This document shows positions 13,064 through 31,092 of a DNA stretch of 64,000 nucleotides, one piece after another. Position 1 is the first letter of the stretch, and each line of letters starts with the position of its first letter. The notes under the pieces were generated by a model. That model saw nothing but the letters and a program-made list of their open reading frames with translations. It searched no databases and was not told the origin of the DNA. Made by a program: the position numbers and the translations under genes. The stretch comes from Selaginella tamariscina (Eukaryota; Streptophyta; Lycopodiopsida; Selaginellales; Selaginellaceae), in assembly GCA_003024785.1 (NCBI GenBank), contig PUQB01000134.1, forward strand, positions 97,512 to 161,511, given 5' to 3'.

Positions 13064-13564
13064 AATACGCATATATATTCAGACGTATATACATAAAAGA
13101 TTTAGTTAAGTGAAAAAAAATAAGTAATTACAAACGGACAAATGCAATATCCGTTCATGTAATATAGATCTTTTCTTGTTCTTTATAAATTTAAAATAAA
13201 AATTAATAAAGTGCTTAATCATAATGTAAACTTAAATAATTTTAAAAAATATTCATTGCTTATTATATAAACTATTAAAAAATAGCACAGCTGCACCTTT
13301 ATATGTATAGCTTTTCAAGTTCATGCATATCTATATCTATATATATCCATACACACACACACACACACACGCACACACACACACATTGTGTGTGAGAGAG
13401 AGATAACGTATATTTGTATATAATGTACAGATTATTTGTTATATATATATATATATATATATATCGTTCCTATCGAGAATAGTGAGAATCTATACAAACC
13501 TTGTGTGCCTGCTAGATTTTGGAAGAGTCCTGCCTTCTGGAGCCGTTGAAGGGCTAACCTAACC

Positions 13565-13690
13565 CTATAAAACAGAGCAGATCTAGGGTACGATTCGACA
13601 CTGAGCCGCTCCATTATTTTGAATATATAACGTAAAATGCCTTCTCCCCCTTATAACGTCTTGTCGGACTGAATTTGGCGCCGCCAAATT
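13565..13690 (+). promoter_or_regulatory. possible B56 promoter: TATA-like box and E2F-type palindrome
   Basis: CTATAAAAC at about 13565 is a good plant TATA box. At 13672-13690 the sequence AATTTGGCGCCGCCAAATT is a perfect inverted repeat around one base and contains TTTGGCGCC, which fits the E2F consensus TTTSSCGC on both strands. The position upstream of the B56 coding exons suggests a promoter. The transcription start is not known, so this is inference. Confidence 0.35.
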
Positions 13691-13830
13691 CTTCCCACGC
13701 GATGGCGATAATCCTCGCCAGATTTTGTTAAGTACATTCTTTCTTTAGGTCTGTGAAATTCTGAAGAAAACGCTATAGCAAAGGTATGGTTTTTTTTTCT
13801 CTTCAAATTCATGTATATATATATATAACA

Positions 13831-13872
<42 letters not shown>

Positions 13873-14200
13873 GTCAATTGATTTTTTTTGGCTGAGCTTG
13901 TTATGAATATATCTGTGTATGAAGAGTTTCAAAGCGTACTACATTACTAGTTATGTAAATTTAGATTTATTTGTATTTAAATAAATGTAGTTGTGTGTGT
14001 TTCCATTTCCAGACTATGTAACCAGCTTGTATTACTTTTGATGAAGAGAGAGTATCAAGTTTTCATGCATGCTACTTTGCAGAGGCCCTGTGCAACCAGG
14101 GCCTTCAGCAGGAACACTAGTGATGATTGGCTGCTATCTTTCATGGATATAATCAGATTGAACCCCATTTGATAAGCGGCCTAGGTATACATTTGGTGAG

Positions 14201-14242
<42 letters not shown>

Positions 14243-14435
14243 AAGATATTCAGCACAAAAGTTGTGTGTGGTGTGTGTGTGTGTGCTTCCACTAGATACA
14301 TATTGAATGTAAACAATGAAACTAGTTGACTACGTGCTATATATGTATAGTACGTGCGCGTGCGTGTATATAAAAGACAGGCTTTTGTGTTCTTACAGGA
14401 AGGACAAAAGTGGTGGGGGAGACGGTAAACAATTG

Positions 14436-15744
14436 ATGATGAGCATTGTAATACAGAGAGTAATGCCACGGAAATCAGGAAAAGACTTTGGAGATGTAAG
14501 TTTGGGGCAGATGGTGCCATCGGATCGTCGTCATCTAGGGTCGGAAGCGGCTCGAGGGCAGCCAGCAGTAGCAGCACGACACTCCCTCGCAACTCCCTGC
14601 TCGTTTCCAATCTTTCCACGCCTATCAGGAACGTGGGAAGGAGCTTGCACGCCAAGAGCATACGTCTCAACGTGGAACACCTCCCCTCGTTCAGGGACGT
14701 GGCTATTACCGAGAGGCAGAACTTGTTTCTTAAGAAGCTTAACTACTGCTGTACCGTTTTCGACTTCAATCAGCCTAGCAGGAACGTACGTGAGAAGGAG
14801 GCGAAACGGCAGACCTTGCTGGAGCTCGTCGACTATATTGACGCTAGCACAACAAAGGTAGAGAGAGAGAGCGTGTTCTATACACACACACACGTATGGA
14901 TAGGCATATAAGCAGGTACGTCTCTTGTGGGATAATGGTTGAGTTTGTATGCAGCTTGCGGAGTCCGTGTACGAAGATATAATGAAGATGGTCTCTGCCA
15001 ACTTGTTCCGGGCCTTACCAAGCACATCTACAAACCGCACTATAGTAGGAGGGTTGGCAGGACTGGATGCAGAGGACGAGGAGCCGACCCTGGACCCGGC
15101 ATGGCCGCACCTACAGATTGTGTACGAGTTTCTGCTGCGGTTCATTGCTGACATGGATGCCAAGGTGGCCAGCAAGTATATAGACCAGACCTTCGTTCTC
15201 AAGCTGCTTGACTTGTTTGATTCAGAAGATGCCCGCGAGAGGGATTACCTCAAGACGATCATGCACAGGATTTATGGTAAGTTTATGGTACACAGACCGT
15301 TCATCAGGAAGGCCGTGAACGACGTATTCTATCAGTTTATATACGAGACTGAGAAACACAACGGGATAGCTGAGTTACTGGAGATCCTGGGAAGCATTGT
15401 TAATGGATTCGCATTGCCACTCAAGGACGAACACAAGCAGTTCCTCATGCGTGCGTTGCTCCCTCTGCACAAGCCTAGGGGGCTTCCAGTTTATTACCAG
15501 CAGCTGGCTTACTGCATCTCACAGTTCGTCGAGAAGGACCCCATGCTTGCCGAGGTTGTCGTTAAGGGGCTGCTTAAGTATTGGCCTGTTACAAACAGCC
15601 AGAAGGAAGTTTTGTTTCTTAATGAACTCGAGGAGATTCTTGATGATACTCAGCTGGACCAGTTTGAGAAGATTATGGTTCCCTTGTTCAAGCAGCTTAG
15701 TCACTCTATCAACAGCCAGCATTTCCAAGTAAGTCTCTCGTGTA

Positions 15745-15791
<47 letters not shown>

Positions 15792-16257
15792 AGAGAGAGA
15801 GAGGAGAACTTGAACACACGTTTAGGTGGCAGAAAGGGCACTGTTTCTTTGGAATAATGACCACGTAGTGAGCTTGATAAGGAGAATAGACACGTGATAC
15901 TGCCGATACTGTTCCCTGCACTGGAAAGGAATGTGAGGAATCACTGGAGCCAACCTGTTCACGGGCTTACCATGAACGTACGCAAGATGTTCCTGGATAT
16001 GGACACAGGGTTGTTCCAGGCATGCCAAGAGAACTACACAGAAGACGAGGACAAGCGGAAAGAGAGCGAAAAGAAACGGATCGGCACGTGGAATAGACTC
16101 GAAGCTGCTGCTACTGGTGGTACAGTGGCTTCCTCTAGTACCAGTTCCAGGGCACAGTCAAGAAGGTGTGTGTTGTGCGTGCGTGCGAACAGACATACAA
16201 TGATGCATATAACATGCTCTAACCTTTGTTTGCTATAGATTTCTTGGGATAATCTAA
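14436..16257 (+). CDS. PP2A B56 (B') regulatory subunit
   Basis: B56 subunits bind the PP2A A/C core and choose its substrates. The pseudo-HEAT family core is nearly complete, with these segments in order: [147 protein letters not shown] and [12 protein letters not shown]. Exons are about 14436-14857, 14955-15728, 15826-16165 and a 19-nt last exon 16239-16257 ending in TAA. The start follows the lysine-rich N-terminus [12 protein letters not shown]. Two frame problems occur: the N-terminal segment and the core are in different frames near 14.5 kb, and one A appears to be missing near 15870, where the expected IRRNRHVILP reads into TGA. Everything else, including splice sites, is intact. The isoform cannot be named with confidence. 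Confidence 0.93.
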
Positions 16258-17640
16258 CGGCTACGTAAGCAAGGGACCTAGAAGTAAGTGTTGCAAGTGT
16301 ACTGTTATTTATACATATATGTTAACAAACAAGTCAAAGATGCTAAAGTATATATTCTTAACCTTTAGATTAATTAATTCTTGAATATCATATATTGGAG
16401 TTTTGGATTTGACTTAGAAGTTGGATGCTAACAGTCCCCCAACAGCTGCATTGATGTGTGATCAAGATAGACAAACATGGTAGCTACTCTGTATATGTCA
16501 TACATACATATATTATATTAACATGCAATGTGTATGGCTGTCCAGCATCTTTTGACAGCATAGACAAAGATATTACAGTTATATCTTTTACATATTGTAT
16601 ATATAGAGGTCAAATTATGTGTATATAATGCTTTCCAGGCTTTACTTAGATGTTAACAGTTCCCCAACCATTCTTTAATGGTTGATTAAGACAGAGGTTG
16701 TGATGTTAATACCATTTAATTAGTTTTAAACAAGGTTAGCATAATATGTATACTTACACAAATAAGTTGCACGGGTTCTATATATATATATATATATAAT
16801 TTATGTATATATGCATATGAAAGTGAGGTTGCAACAAACCTCTGTGTGTGCACATGGCAGAGGCACATGGCAGGGGGAGGAAGCTGCCCTTAAAACTCTT
16901 AAGGTCTGGTAAGGGGTTTAAGGGGGAAAAAAGGGGGATGGATGTCCTGGAAAGTCCACTCTTTGCTTTGAGAGATACAAACAAAGAAGTACAGTTTTGC
17001 ACCAGAACATCAATTTTTTTTCTTTAGAAAGGTAAATTAACCTTTTAGTATAAGACAAAAATTTATTTATATTTATGTTATCTTTTGTTATTATTCATTA
17101 TATCACTCCCATTCTGGTGGAGTTTACCATTTTTAAACATTTAAAACTTCATATAACATATACTTAATTAAGATCCTCTTGCACATCACTATAGTACAAG
17201 CTGTATCACATCATAGGTATTATTTTGGAAGATCAATCATGAAATGGCATGGTTTCCTATTCCTCCTTGTCCCCATAATAATCAGCATAATAATATAGCA
17301 GGTTAACTAAATTAAATTAAACTAAACATTCTGATTAAACACGTTCTGTGTCTTCTTCTTACTGTTGCAAAATGGCTGTTATACAAACAGTTTAAAATAA
17401 AATATATTAATGTAATTTAGATTTAAAGTATAATATTAAAATTTTACTTTAATGTAATTCTGAGGACATCATAAGTGCGTAGGGCTCACGCCGACCGATG
17501 TTTTTGGCTTTAAACAAAAGAAACAAAACCACGGCACCAATTGAATGAGGGTGGGGCCTATCCGTGTTCACCGACCGGCAGTACTTGGCCGGAACTGCTG
17601 GACAACGCCGTTGGTTAAACCATCGGATAAAAATGCAGCA
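16258..17640. other. intergenic DNA, B56 to GAUT
   Basis: No gene is supported. Two loosely similar words, GCTAACAGTCCCCCAAC (about 16428) and GTTAACAGTTCCCCAAC (about 16652), with related flanks suggest remnants of a repeat. A TA tract lies at about 16780-16797. The short open frame at 16778-17002 on the minus strand is not convincing. Confidence 0.5.
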
Positions 17641-18405
17641 CCTCAGATGTTGACACGTGGTCAGACGATTTTTTCACGGCTGAGATCTTCTCTCACTGTC
17701 GGGTCACTTAAACTGCGAGAAAAACAGTGTGAACGGTTGCTGTTTGTTCGATCTAACGGTTGCAACAGCGACGGAAGAACAGACGGCTGAGATACTCCGG
17801 ACGCGAAAACGATAATGCAATTCAGTGTACGAACAGAGTAAAGAGTTCTGAAGTGCACGAGAAGGAGAGTGTGTGTGAGCTAGAATAGGTTCGAGGATTC
17901 TAGGGTTCTTGCGGGCATGCAACGCATGGAGGACGAGAGCCAGCGGCAATGTAGGAATACGCGCGGCTTGAAGAGGTAACTGCGATTTCATGCTCTTCTC
18001 GGATTCGGAAGGCTGTCTTCGCATGGATTTTCTGTTGTTCTACACATAAGGATCGATTTTCCTCAATCTATGCATTCCGGAAGAGAAAATGTACGATTCG
18101 GCGATAGGATTTTGGCAGGGGAATGCTGGATTCGAGCAGCGCCGGGCATCTAGGCTAAAAAATCCTGCTCTTTGTACAAAATCCATTCGGCTATAGAATT
18201 TCAGCTTTGAAAATGCCGGTTTCAATCCGAATCTTGTTCTTCGCAAAGAGATCGATCCTGCTGCTCGAGAAATGTCAGATTGGAACGCTAGGCAGCTAGG
18301 CGATGCATTTTTGGCACTAGAATCGATTTGTAAGAGCTTAGGATGGGATTTCGGCATTGGAATCCGTTCCTGGTAATATAGTGTTGAATCGGAGAGAAAA
18401 CAGGC
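17641..18405 (+). promoter_or_regulatory. GAUT upstream region with a G-box
   Basis: A canonical G-box CACGTG lies at 17654-17659 (context TGACACGTGGTCAG), about 750 bp before the GAUT start codon. The region from about 17.5 to 18.4 kb is much richer in G+C than upstream DNA and has no conserved frame, as expected for a promoter and 5' UTR. Exact start sites are unknown. Confidence 0.4.
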
Positions 18406-21400
18406 ATGCCGCTTCCGACTCGGAGGAGCTCTTCGGCGTCTCTTATGCAGCGGGGCAAAGGGGGTAGGCATGGAGTCCACATTGTAGCTACATTGTTTGC
18501 TCTCCTCGTTCTTGCTCCGGTCGTCTTGCTGACTGTCCGGTTTAGCAACTTCGGCTCCACTTTCAGTAAGTGTTCTTCCTCTTTTCTTCATTGTTCTAAT
18601 GCGGTTTTGTTCGTGTATGCAGACGCGAGGGATTTCTCTGATGTAAGTGTGGATTTTCAGTTCCTTAGCAAGAACCCACCATGAATTTCTATTGTTTTTG
18701 CAGCAGAACCATGGCAAGAATGCGCGTAAGCTCAGGACGATTGACGAAGTTGAAAGTTTCTTCCCGGAAGAGGTATCCGTTACTCATGCTTTAGTTTGAA
18801 ATTTCTCCTCATACGGTGTACAGGTTCTTAGCGTGATACTCACGAATTCTGAAGATACGAAGTCGAAGTCTATTAAGAACAGGAGCATGGGCTCGCCTCC
18901 CCTTGTTCAGGAGGATGCACAGGGCCTGGAAACCGACAAGCTGCAGGTTTATTTTATAACAGATCTCTTTATAACTTAATCTGACAGATAACCATTTAAC
19001 AGGAAGAAAACATATTAGAGACTGTTACGGTGAACGCAACATATATGACAGAAGATGAGCCTGGTATGCTATGTATTCATACACACATACATATGTATTT
19101 TTCTGTCTTGTATACCCATATATAAACAGATATATAATAAACATATGGCTTGAATTTTTCTATTGCATACAGAAAGAACCAAAATACGCTTGCAAGACGT
19201 ACACTTACAACAACAGCCGCCGGAAGGAGTAAGTTGGCATTCGTGTGTTTGTGTGTGTGTGAAAATACATATGCATACACAGGACATTTAACTTAAGCAG
19301 GTACGTCATGCATGTATCTCATATATGCATGTGTTTGTAAATGCAAATAGAATTAATGGTCACTTAGAAGGTTTTCCTCTTACCCGCAGCATATCAAACT
19401 ACGCAGAGAAAAGGAACGCTTGCAACAGCTTATGAAGCACGACGACAAAGAAAATTCTCGGTTAGAGAATGACGCAATCGAGCGTTCCAGAGTGGTAACA
19501 CGGAATATCATCGGAAAGTACAGCATATGGAGACGCGAAGATGGGGAGAATTCGGATAATCTGGTCCGTTTGATGCGAGAGCAACTGATAATGGCCAGAG
19601 TTTATGCAAGCATTGCTCAGTCACGTGGAAATGGTAAACTTCTTCGAGACTTGAAACTTCGTATAAGAGAGAGTATTCGTGCTCTTGGCGATGCTAGTTT
19701 GGATTCGGATCTCTCCGTAGGTACTTGTTTTCCTTTTTATTTGAGAATATATATAATATTATACACGGCATAAATCCATCGTACATAGAGGCAATTTGAA
19801 ATTTCTACACCTTAGACATGCTCATATACATGGATACACACGCAACCACGATGAGTATTAGACCACAAGACAAGCATGTCTATCTGCACACACACACATT
19901 ATATATGCTATGCGTGATAGAGACGCGCTACGCGTGACGTTAAGCTGAGCTGTAAGTTTGACATACGTTATGGATATGCATATGCATTGTATGTGTGTGG
20001 CGTGTATTTATATGTCACATATAACCATATACGCAACTCGTATGATATGACATATGCTCATATATATTTGATAATTGATAAGCAAATTTATACGATTTGC
20101 AGTGCTCATGAAAGAATCAGAGCGATGGGACAAACACTTACTCAGGCAAGAAGTGAGCTTTATGACTGTGGGCTGATAATAAGAAAGCTCAGAGCAACAC
20201 TACAGTCCTCACAGGAATACGCACAGACACTGAAGAAACAAAGCACGTTCCTCAGTCAGCTTGCTGCCAAGACCATCCCCAAGGCCATTTATTGCCTCTC
20301 ACTGCGTCTGAACGTGGAGTATTACAATCTTCCACCCGAGCAGCGTATGTTTCCAAGACAAGAGAACCTCGACGACCCCTCATTGTTTCATTACGCTCTC
20401 TTCTCTGATAACATCCTCGCTACTTCTGTTGTTGTGAGCTCCACTGTTCGACATGCACAGGTAACTTAAAGATCTTATATATATTTGTCTATGTAGCAGT
20501 ATTCGTAGAAAATCAGCCTTTACACTGTTAAGCATGAGTGTACCTCAGTGTACCTCCGTATTTATACACACATACACACACATTTACATACAAATGTCAA
20601 ATAACTCAATCAACGGTGCATTAACGTGTATCGACGTCTACGTTGACATACGTCTATATACATACACACTCAACAGACACATTCATATTGGTATGTATAT
20701 CTTCGCTAGATTTATAAATACAAATCGATCCTACACACTTTATATATGTTTTATATATACAGCATTCAATCGTACATGTAATATATGCCTAAACATACAC
20801 ATGCACATGCACATGCATAATATATCTTCTGTAGATTGATTCATCGTGGTAACATTTGTAGTTTTAATAATATAACTTATCTGCATATCTACGTATGCAT
20901 CTGCACATACTTACAGATGATTTTTGATGATCCTAGACATGTTCCATCAAGACTACGATCCTGTACACATAGTTATGTGTATATATATATATTTGTGTTG
21001 TTTGTTAATAATACTGATGTGTTTCTTTTTTATAAATAAGGAACCACATAAGCACGTGATTCACATTGTAACGGACAAACTAAATTACGGCGCAATGAGG
21101 ATGTGGTTTCTAGCAAACCCACCGGGAAAGGCCACGATTGAAGTTCAAACGTCGACGATTTTAAATGGTTAAATGCGTCTTACTGCCCTGTTCTTAGACA
21201 GCTAGAGTCCGCAGCTATGAAGGAATACTACTTCAAGCCTGACCAATTAACATCCATCTCGTCCGGGTAAATTATAATGTATAATGGTTACAGTCTATTA
21301 CTAGGTGCAGGAAACCTAAAACTGCTTCTCTAACACGATGTGTTCACACAAACAAATAGCTCTTTAAGATCGTTAACTATGTTATGATATGTTTATTTAG

Positions 21401-22509
21401 ACTCAGATCTACGTATACCATAAGTATCTACACATACACAGAGATATTAATTATATATATATAGCGCAATATATATGTATATGATAATTTAATATTATGT
21501 ATATGTATGTTTATATTTAAACTACTTATATAGTATACGTGTTTCTGTGCAGATCATCCAATTTGAAGTACAGAAATCCGAAATACTTATCAATGCTAAA
21601 CCATCTCCGCTTCTACTTGCCACAAATATATCCAAAGCTGGACAAGATACTCTTCCTGGATGATGATATAGTCGTGCAGAAGGATTTAACCGGTTTATGG
21701 AGCATTAATCTGCACGGCAAAGTTAACGGTATTCCATAATATTTGTAATATAGTGCAATGTATTATAAAACTATGGACTTAGGTATATAATATAGTATGA
21801 TTACTACCATTCGTCTAAACATGGCTTAGACTTATGTGATTGATTTTGAAGGTGCTGTTGAGACTTGTGGTGCGAGCTTTCATCGTTTTGATAAGTATTT
21901 GAACTTTTCAAATCCACACATTGCAAGGAATTTTGATCCTGATGCGTGTGGTTGGGCTTATGGGATGAATATCTTCGATCTCAAGGAGTGGAAGCGGCGT
22001 GATATTACTGGAATCTACCATAGATGGCAGAATATGGTAAGGGGCATACACGAAGCGCTGCGTGTGTGTGTGCTTCTAATAGCCTTTTGATATGCCTGAT
22101 GTATATGGTGTCTGTGAATCTGTGTTAAATAGGCAGACATTTGTCCATATATCTATATGGTCTCACCGTAGAGAGAGAGAGCGAGGGGGAGGGGAGGGAG
22201 AGAGAGAGTCCTGATATGGTATGTTTGAACAGAATGAGGATAGGCTGTTGTGGAAGCTGGGAACACTGCCACCGGGTTTAATAACATTCTACAACTTGAC
22301 ATACCCACTGGACAAGTCATGGCACGTACTAGGACTGGGTTACAACCCGAGCATAGACAAGGCCGAGACGGATGCAGCCGCAGTTATACACTACAACGGC
22401 AACTTGAAACCATGGTTGGATATCGGCTTATCCAGGTACAAATCGTATTGGACAAGGTTATGTCAATTACGACCATCCTTTCCTGCAACAATGTAACATC
22501 AACCATTAG
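18406..22509 (+). CDS. GAUT-family alpha-1,4-galacturonosyltransferase (GT8)
   Basis: GAUT enzymes transfer galacturonic acid from UDP-GalA onto homogalacturonan in the Golgi. The first exon encodes a short basic N-terminus and a type II membrane anchor (VATLFALLVLAPVVLLTVRF). A stem region follows (EVESFFPEE, then RRVL-like LRTIDEV and IKLRREKERLQQL). The GT8 domain carries KQSTFLSQLAAKTIPKAIYC, HYALFSDNILATSVVVSS, VIHIVTDKLNYGAM, KILFLDDDIVVQKDLTGLW with the metal-binding Asp cluster, CGWAYGMNIFDLKEW and VLGLGYNPSID. Twelve exons are seen: 18406-18565, 18623-18642 (20 nt), 18704-18772, 18824-18946, 19003-19063, 19173-19228, 19390-19716, 20103-20460, 21041-21266, 21553-21728, 21852-22036 and 22233-22509. 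The frame slips by one base near 21140 (after IEVQ) and near 22458 (before the terminal YVNYDHPFLQQCNINH), and the 19716/20103 junction is out of phase. The architecture is closest to the GAUT1/3/4 group, but I would not name the paralogue. Confidence 0.94.
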
Positions 22510-22713
22510 GAACACTCCACATTGGAGTCCCCGTAGGCACACACTTATGCACGTCTGTAGATTCGAGGGCGGGTTGTGCTACCGTGTTTTTCCATTTGCC
22601 TTCGATTTTTTGGCTCAGTTTTTCTTTCTCGTCCTGGTAACTGTACAGGGTTTAGTCTAGATTTATTTGTACTATCACAATATTAATGGTACAATATTGT
22701 ATAAGCACTCTGT

Positions 22714-22759
22714 GTAGCCTTGTTTCGTCATACATCTAATGTATGTACAGCAAGGCTAC
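22714..22759. other. imperfect hairpin in the GAUT 3' region
   Basis: GTAGCCTTG at 22714-22722 pairs with CAAGGCTAC at 22751-22759. Inside it CATACAT at 22729-22735 pairs with ATGTATG at 22739-22745 around a 3-base loop. It starts about 205 bp after the GAUT stop codon, where a 3' UTR or 3'-end signal would lie. Confidence 0.5.
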
Positions 22760-25520
22760 GTACAGCTTAGAAACAATAAATATTACGGATTATTTTATTA
22801 AGCTTTTAGAATATATTAATTGACAAGGTGATATAGCAAGGCTATGTGCCTGTGTGCCATACATAAGAGTACCGTCGTGCATTCACTAGTAAATATTACG
22901 GATTAATTAACAAGGTGATATGCATGCATGTATATAATATCACACACATACACACAAAAAATGTGCATACGTGGTTCTGTGTATTAGCACAGGCAGTCTA
23001 TCATACGTATTGTATGAAATACCACACACAGATATTCTAAAGTAAATTACACATACATTGAACTATTATATACAAATGTATTAACATAGTTTTATGAAAT
23101 TATCATATATATTTTATTTTTGTAAATTATACTAACAATTATGTAAAAATAATTTGTAATACAAGCTAATAAAAAACGAAGAGTTCAAATGCATTTATTA
23201 TTGTACTTATAATAAAAATAAACCTTCCAGATTGAAATTAAATAATATATATATTAAAAAAAGTACAAGTAAAGAGGGTAGATTAAAAGGAAATAAATAA
23301 TTAAAAATATATTTTCAATTCATAATATATTAATTAAGTATTAAATGTCAAATTATTTGGAAATTATATAATATTAGAGTGATAATTTTTCCTTAAATTA
23401 ATTTTAATCTGGGCCTTGTAAAGATATTTATCACATAAATGACTAATTGATATTACTATAAGATAAAAGGAGGTCTTACATATTACGTGGGGATGATTAT
23501 GGTATATAGGTAATTAATTAAAACTTAATTAATTAAAAAATATTAAAAATTAGGAAATAAACATATATTAAAAAAATTTATATATACTAAATCATGTATA
23601 TAGATAAAATGCATTAATCTTGAAGGTAATTTTCATTTATATACTAAATTCATATAAAATCATTAAAATAATTAAGTTAATTAATTGTGATTAAGGGAAG
23701 GGGCTATTATGTAACAAAATTATCAAATCATATCAAACATATTGACCTCAATGCCTTTTATATACTCAACCTTTAGTTAATATGTTTATGCATATTAATA
23801 TTTTATTAAAAATGTTACTTATATTTCTTACTATTTCTATGGTTTTTTAAAGTATGCTTACATACATTTGAACTTGCATAAAATTAATTATTGTCATAAT
23901 ATAAAAAAATATATTTAAATGGGGCGAGCTAAATGGTGTAATTGAGATTATGCATTGTTATACAATTCTATAAAGTTTATTTAAAAATCTTATTTAATGA
24001 TGATGACTTTTAAGGTGAGTGCAACGCTTTTTTTAAGGTTATTATTATATATTGAAAGGTGAGATTATTATTGTATATTAAAAAGTAATTAAACTTATAG
24101 TCTTTATGCACTATTCTTAATAGTGGTGAGGCACTATTATTTTTAAGCAAGATTAATATTATACATTGTAAAAAAAAATTAAATTCACTCTCTTTAATCT
24201 ATGCATCATGTTTAGCATCGAAGATGTTACATAATTTCATAAAATTATAAATTTTATTTATATTATGCATGTCGTACTTTTGGCATCCAAAACGATGGAT
24301 GACTTTACTCCATTTTGATCATCTTTGACACCAAAGATGTTACATAACTTCATAAAGTTATAAGTTTTATTCTATCTTATGCATGTTCCACCCTTGATGA
24401 ACGACTTTAAAATTATATGGTTTTTGCCCCATTTTTATTATCGTAATGGTATATGACTATGAAAAGATTATGAATTATGCTCCATCCTCAAGATTGTGGA
24501 TGGTGCATGATGGCCCTAAGGAAGTGTTGCCTTGTGCAACCATGCTTTATATTTTATAAAGTTAGAAAATGAATTTAAATAATACATCTGTTATGTTCGA
24601 TTTAAAATGTAAATATTTATTTAACAAGAATAAAAATGAAAATATCAACACAAAACTTATTTTATTTCATTTAAAAAATAATTTTATATAAACATTCTCC
24701 TCTACGACATGCTGAACTCAAAAACTAACATTATGTATAAACATTGAAGATTTTACTTTCTATTTCATAATATTTATTATTTAATGTACAGAATTGCATA
24801 TGGTCATGTGGCAACATGTAGCACATAGTGTGCTCTTTAGACTTAACTCTATTTAAATGAGTCAAATTTAATATAGATTGTGAAACTTACATATCTAATA
24901 AGTATTGATAAATAGGTAATTCTTTGATTAAAATACGATACATATCTTCAATAATGTGATGTACGCCAATTATATATATATACACTATTGTACGTGTGTA
25001 AAAGCAATTGCTTGTGTACATTCTCTCTCTATATATAAATTAAACCACGCTTAAACTATGATTAGTGTTTTGGCAGTAGCTAGAATAAAATTAATATGTT
25101 AATCGATATTATATTCTATAGTGTATTTAAATTCTTAATAATTTATTTAGATATTCTTCTAACTGTTACTTTTAACAACATATTAAAAGTGTTCACTAAC
25201 ACTTACTACATGTGCGTGTGGTGTGTGTTCGCATGCATGAAGAGATTCGTATGTATTTTGTATCTATACTAAATATCTATTTAAATTAGATTCATTTGGT
25301 TTTAATGCCTTATTTATGATTGTTTATGATTTTATAATAAAAAATCTAAACATATCTACAATGAAACTATGAAAATACACTGACTATATAAATTCTATGA
25401 ACGTTTAAGTAAAACAAATCATAAAACATAAATAAAAAAACTCATATATTTTATAAATTATTGAGTTCTCAGTTAAAATATGATACATATCCTCAAGAAT
25501 GTGAATAAATTAAGTTGTTT
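22760..25520. other. AT-rich intergenic DNA between convergent GAUT and EF-G genes
   Basis: No gene or RNA is supported. Composition is strongly A+T. A degenerate duplication at 24.2-24.45 kb is listed separately. Near 24041-24090 a short word (GAGATTATTAT...TATATT) is also duplicated. Confidence 0.65.
24220..24440. repeat. two-unit degenerate tandem duplication, period about 107 bp
   Basis: AAGATGTTACATAATTTCAT occurs at about 24224 and, with one change, at about 24327. Each copy is followed by AAA(A/G)TTATAA, a TTTTATT run, TTATGCATGT and then a GATG(G/A)A(T/C)GACTTTA word. The block is non-coding and diverged. Confidence 0.6.
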
Positions 25521-30960
<5,440 letters not shown>

Positions 30961-31092
30961 TTTGCTCCTCTGCTAGAACCCTAAACCATCGTTAGGGTTC
31001 TTCCCTGAAGCATGTACCTAGAATATCCCCTTCGTTTTAAACAATGTAAAAACATAACAAAAAACAGGGTAAGAACCCTAAATACAGAGAAA
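30961..31092. promoter_or_regulatory. divergent promoter of mEF-G and RST1 with telo-boxes
   Basis: Only 132 bp separate the start codons of the two divergent genes. The interval holds AACCCTAAA at 30977-30985, its reverse TTAGGGTT at 30992-30999, and another AACCCTAAA at 31074-31082. These are telo-boxes, known in plants from promoters of translation-machinery genes and mostly found near the transcription start. No TATA box is obvious. An in-frame upstream ATG for RST1 at 31012 would shrink the gap further. Confidence 0.6.

Larger units (their letters stand above)
12879..14435. other. microsatellite-rich spacer and 5' region of the B56 gene
   Basis: Apart from repeats and the promoter-like patch at 13.56-13.69 kb listed separately, I see no gene. 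TA tracts lie at about 13441-13464 and 13820-13867, a CA tract at about 13352-13385 and a CT/CA compound tract at 14202-14244. Sequence around 13.9-14.4 kb is probably 5' UTR or 5' introns of the B56 gene. Confidence 0.5.

Noticed and set aside
14531-15202. 223-residue minus-strand frame
   Set aside because: It is antisense to conserved B56 exons and crosses an intron of that gene.
16778-17002. 74-residue minus-strand frame
   Set aside because: It starts in simple sequence, has no upstream coding signal or family motif and falls in a repeat-like spacer.
18040-18717. 225-residue minus-strand frame at the GAUT 5' end
   Set aside because: It lies over the GAUT 5' UTR and first exon and has no motif; GAUT homology on the plus strand is decisive.
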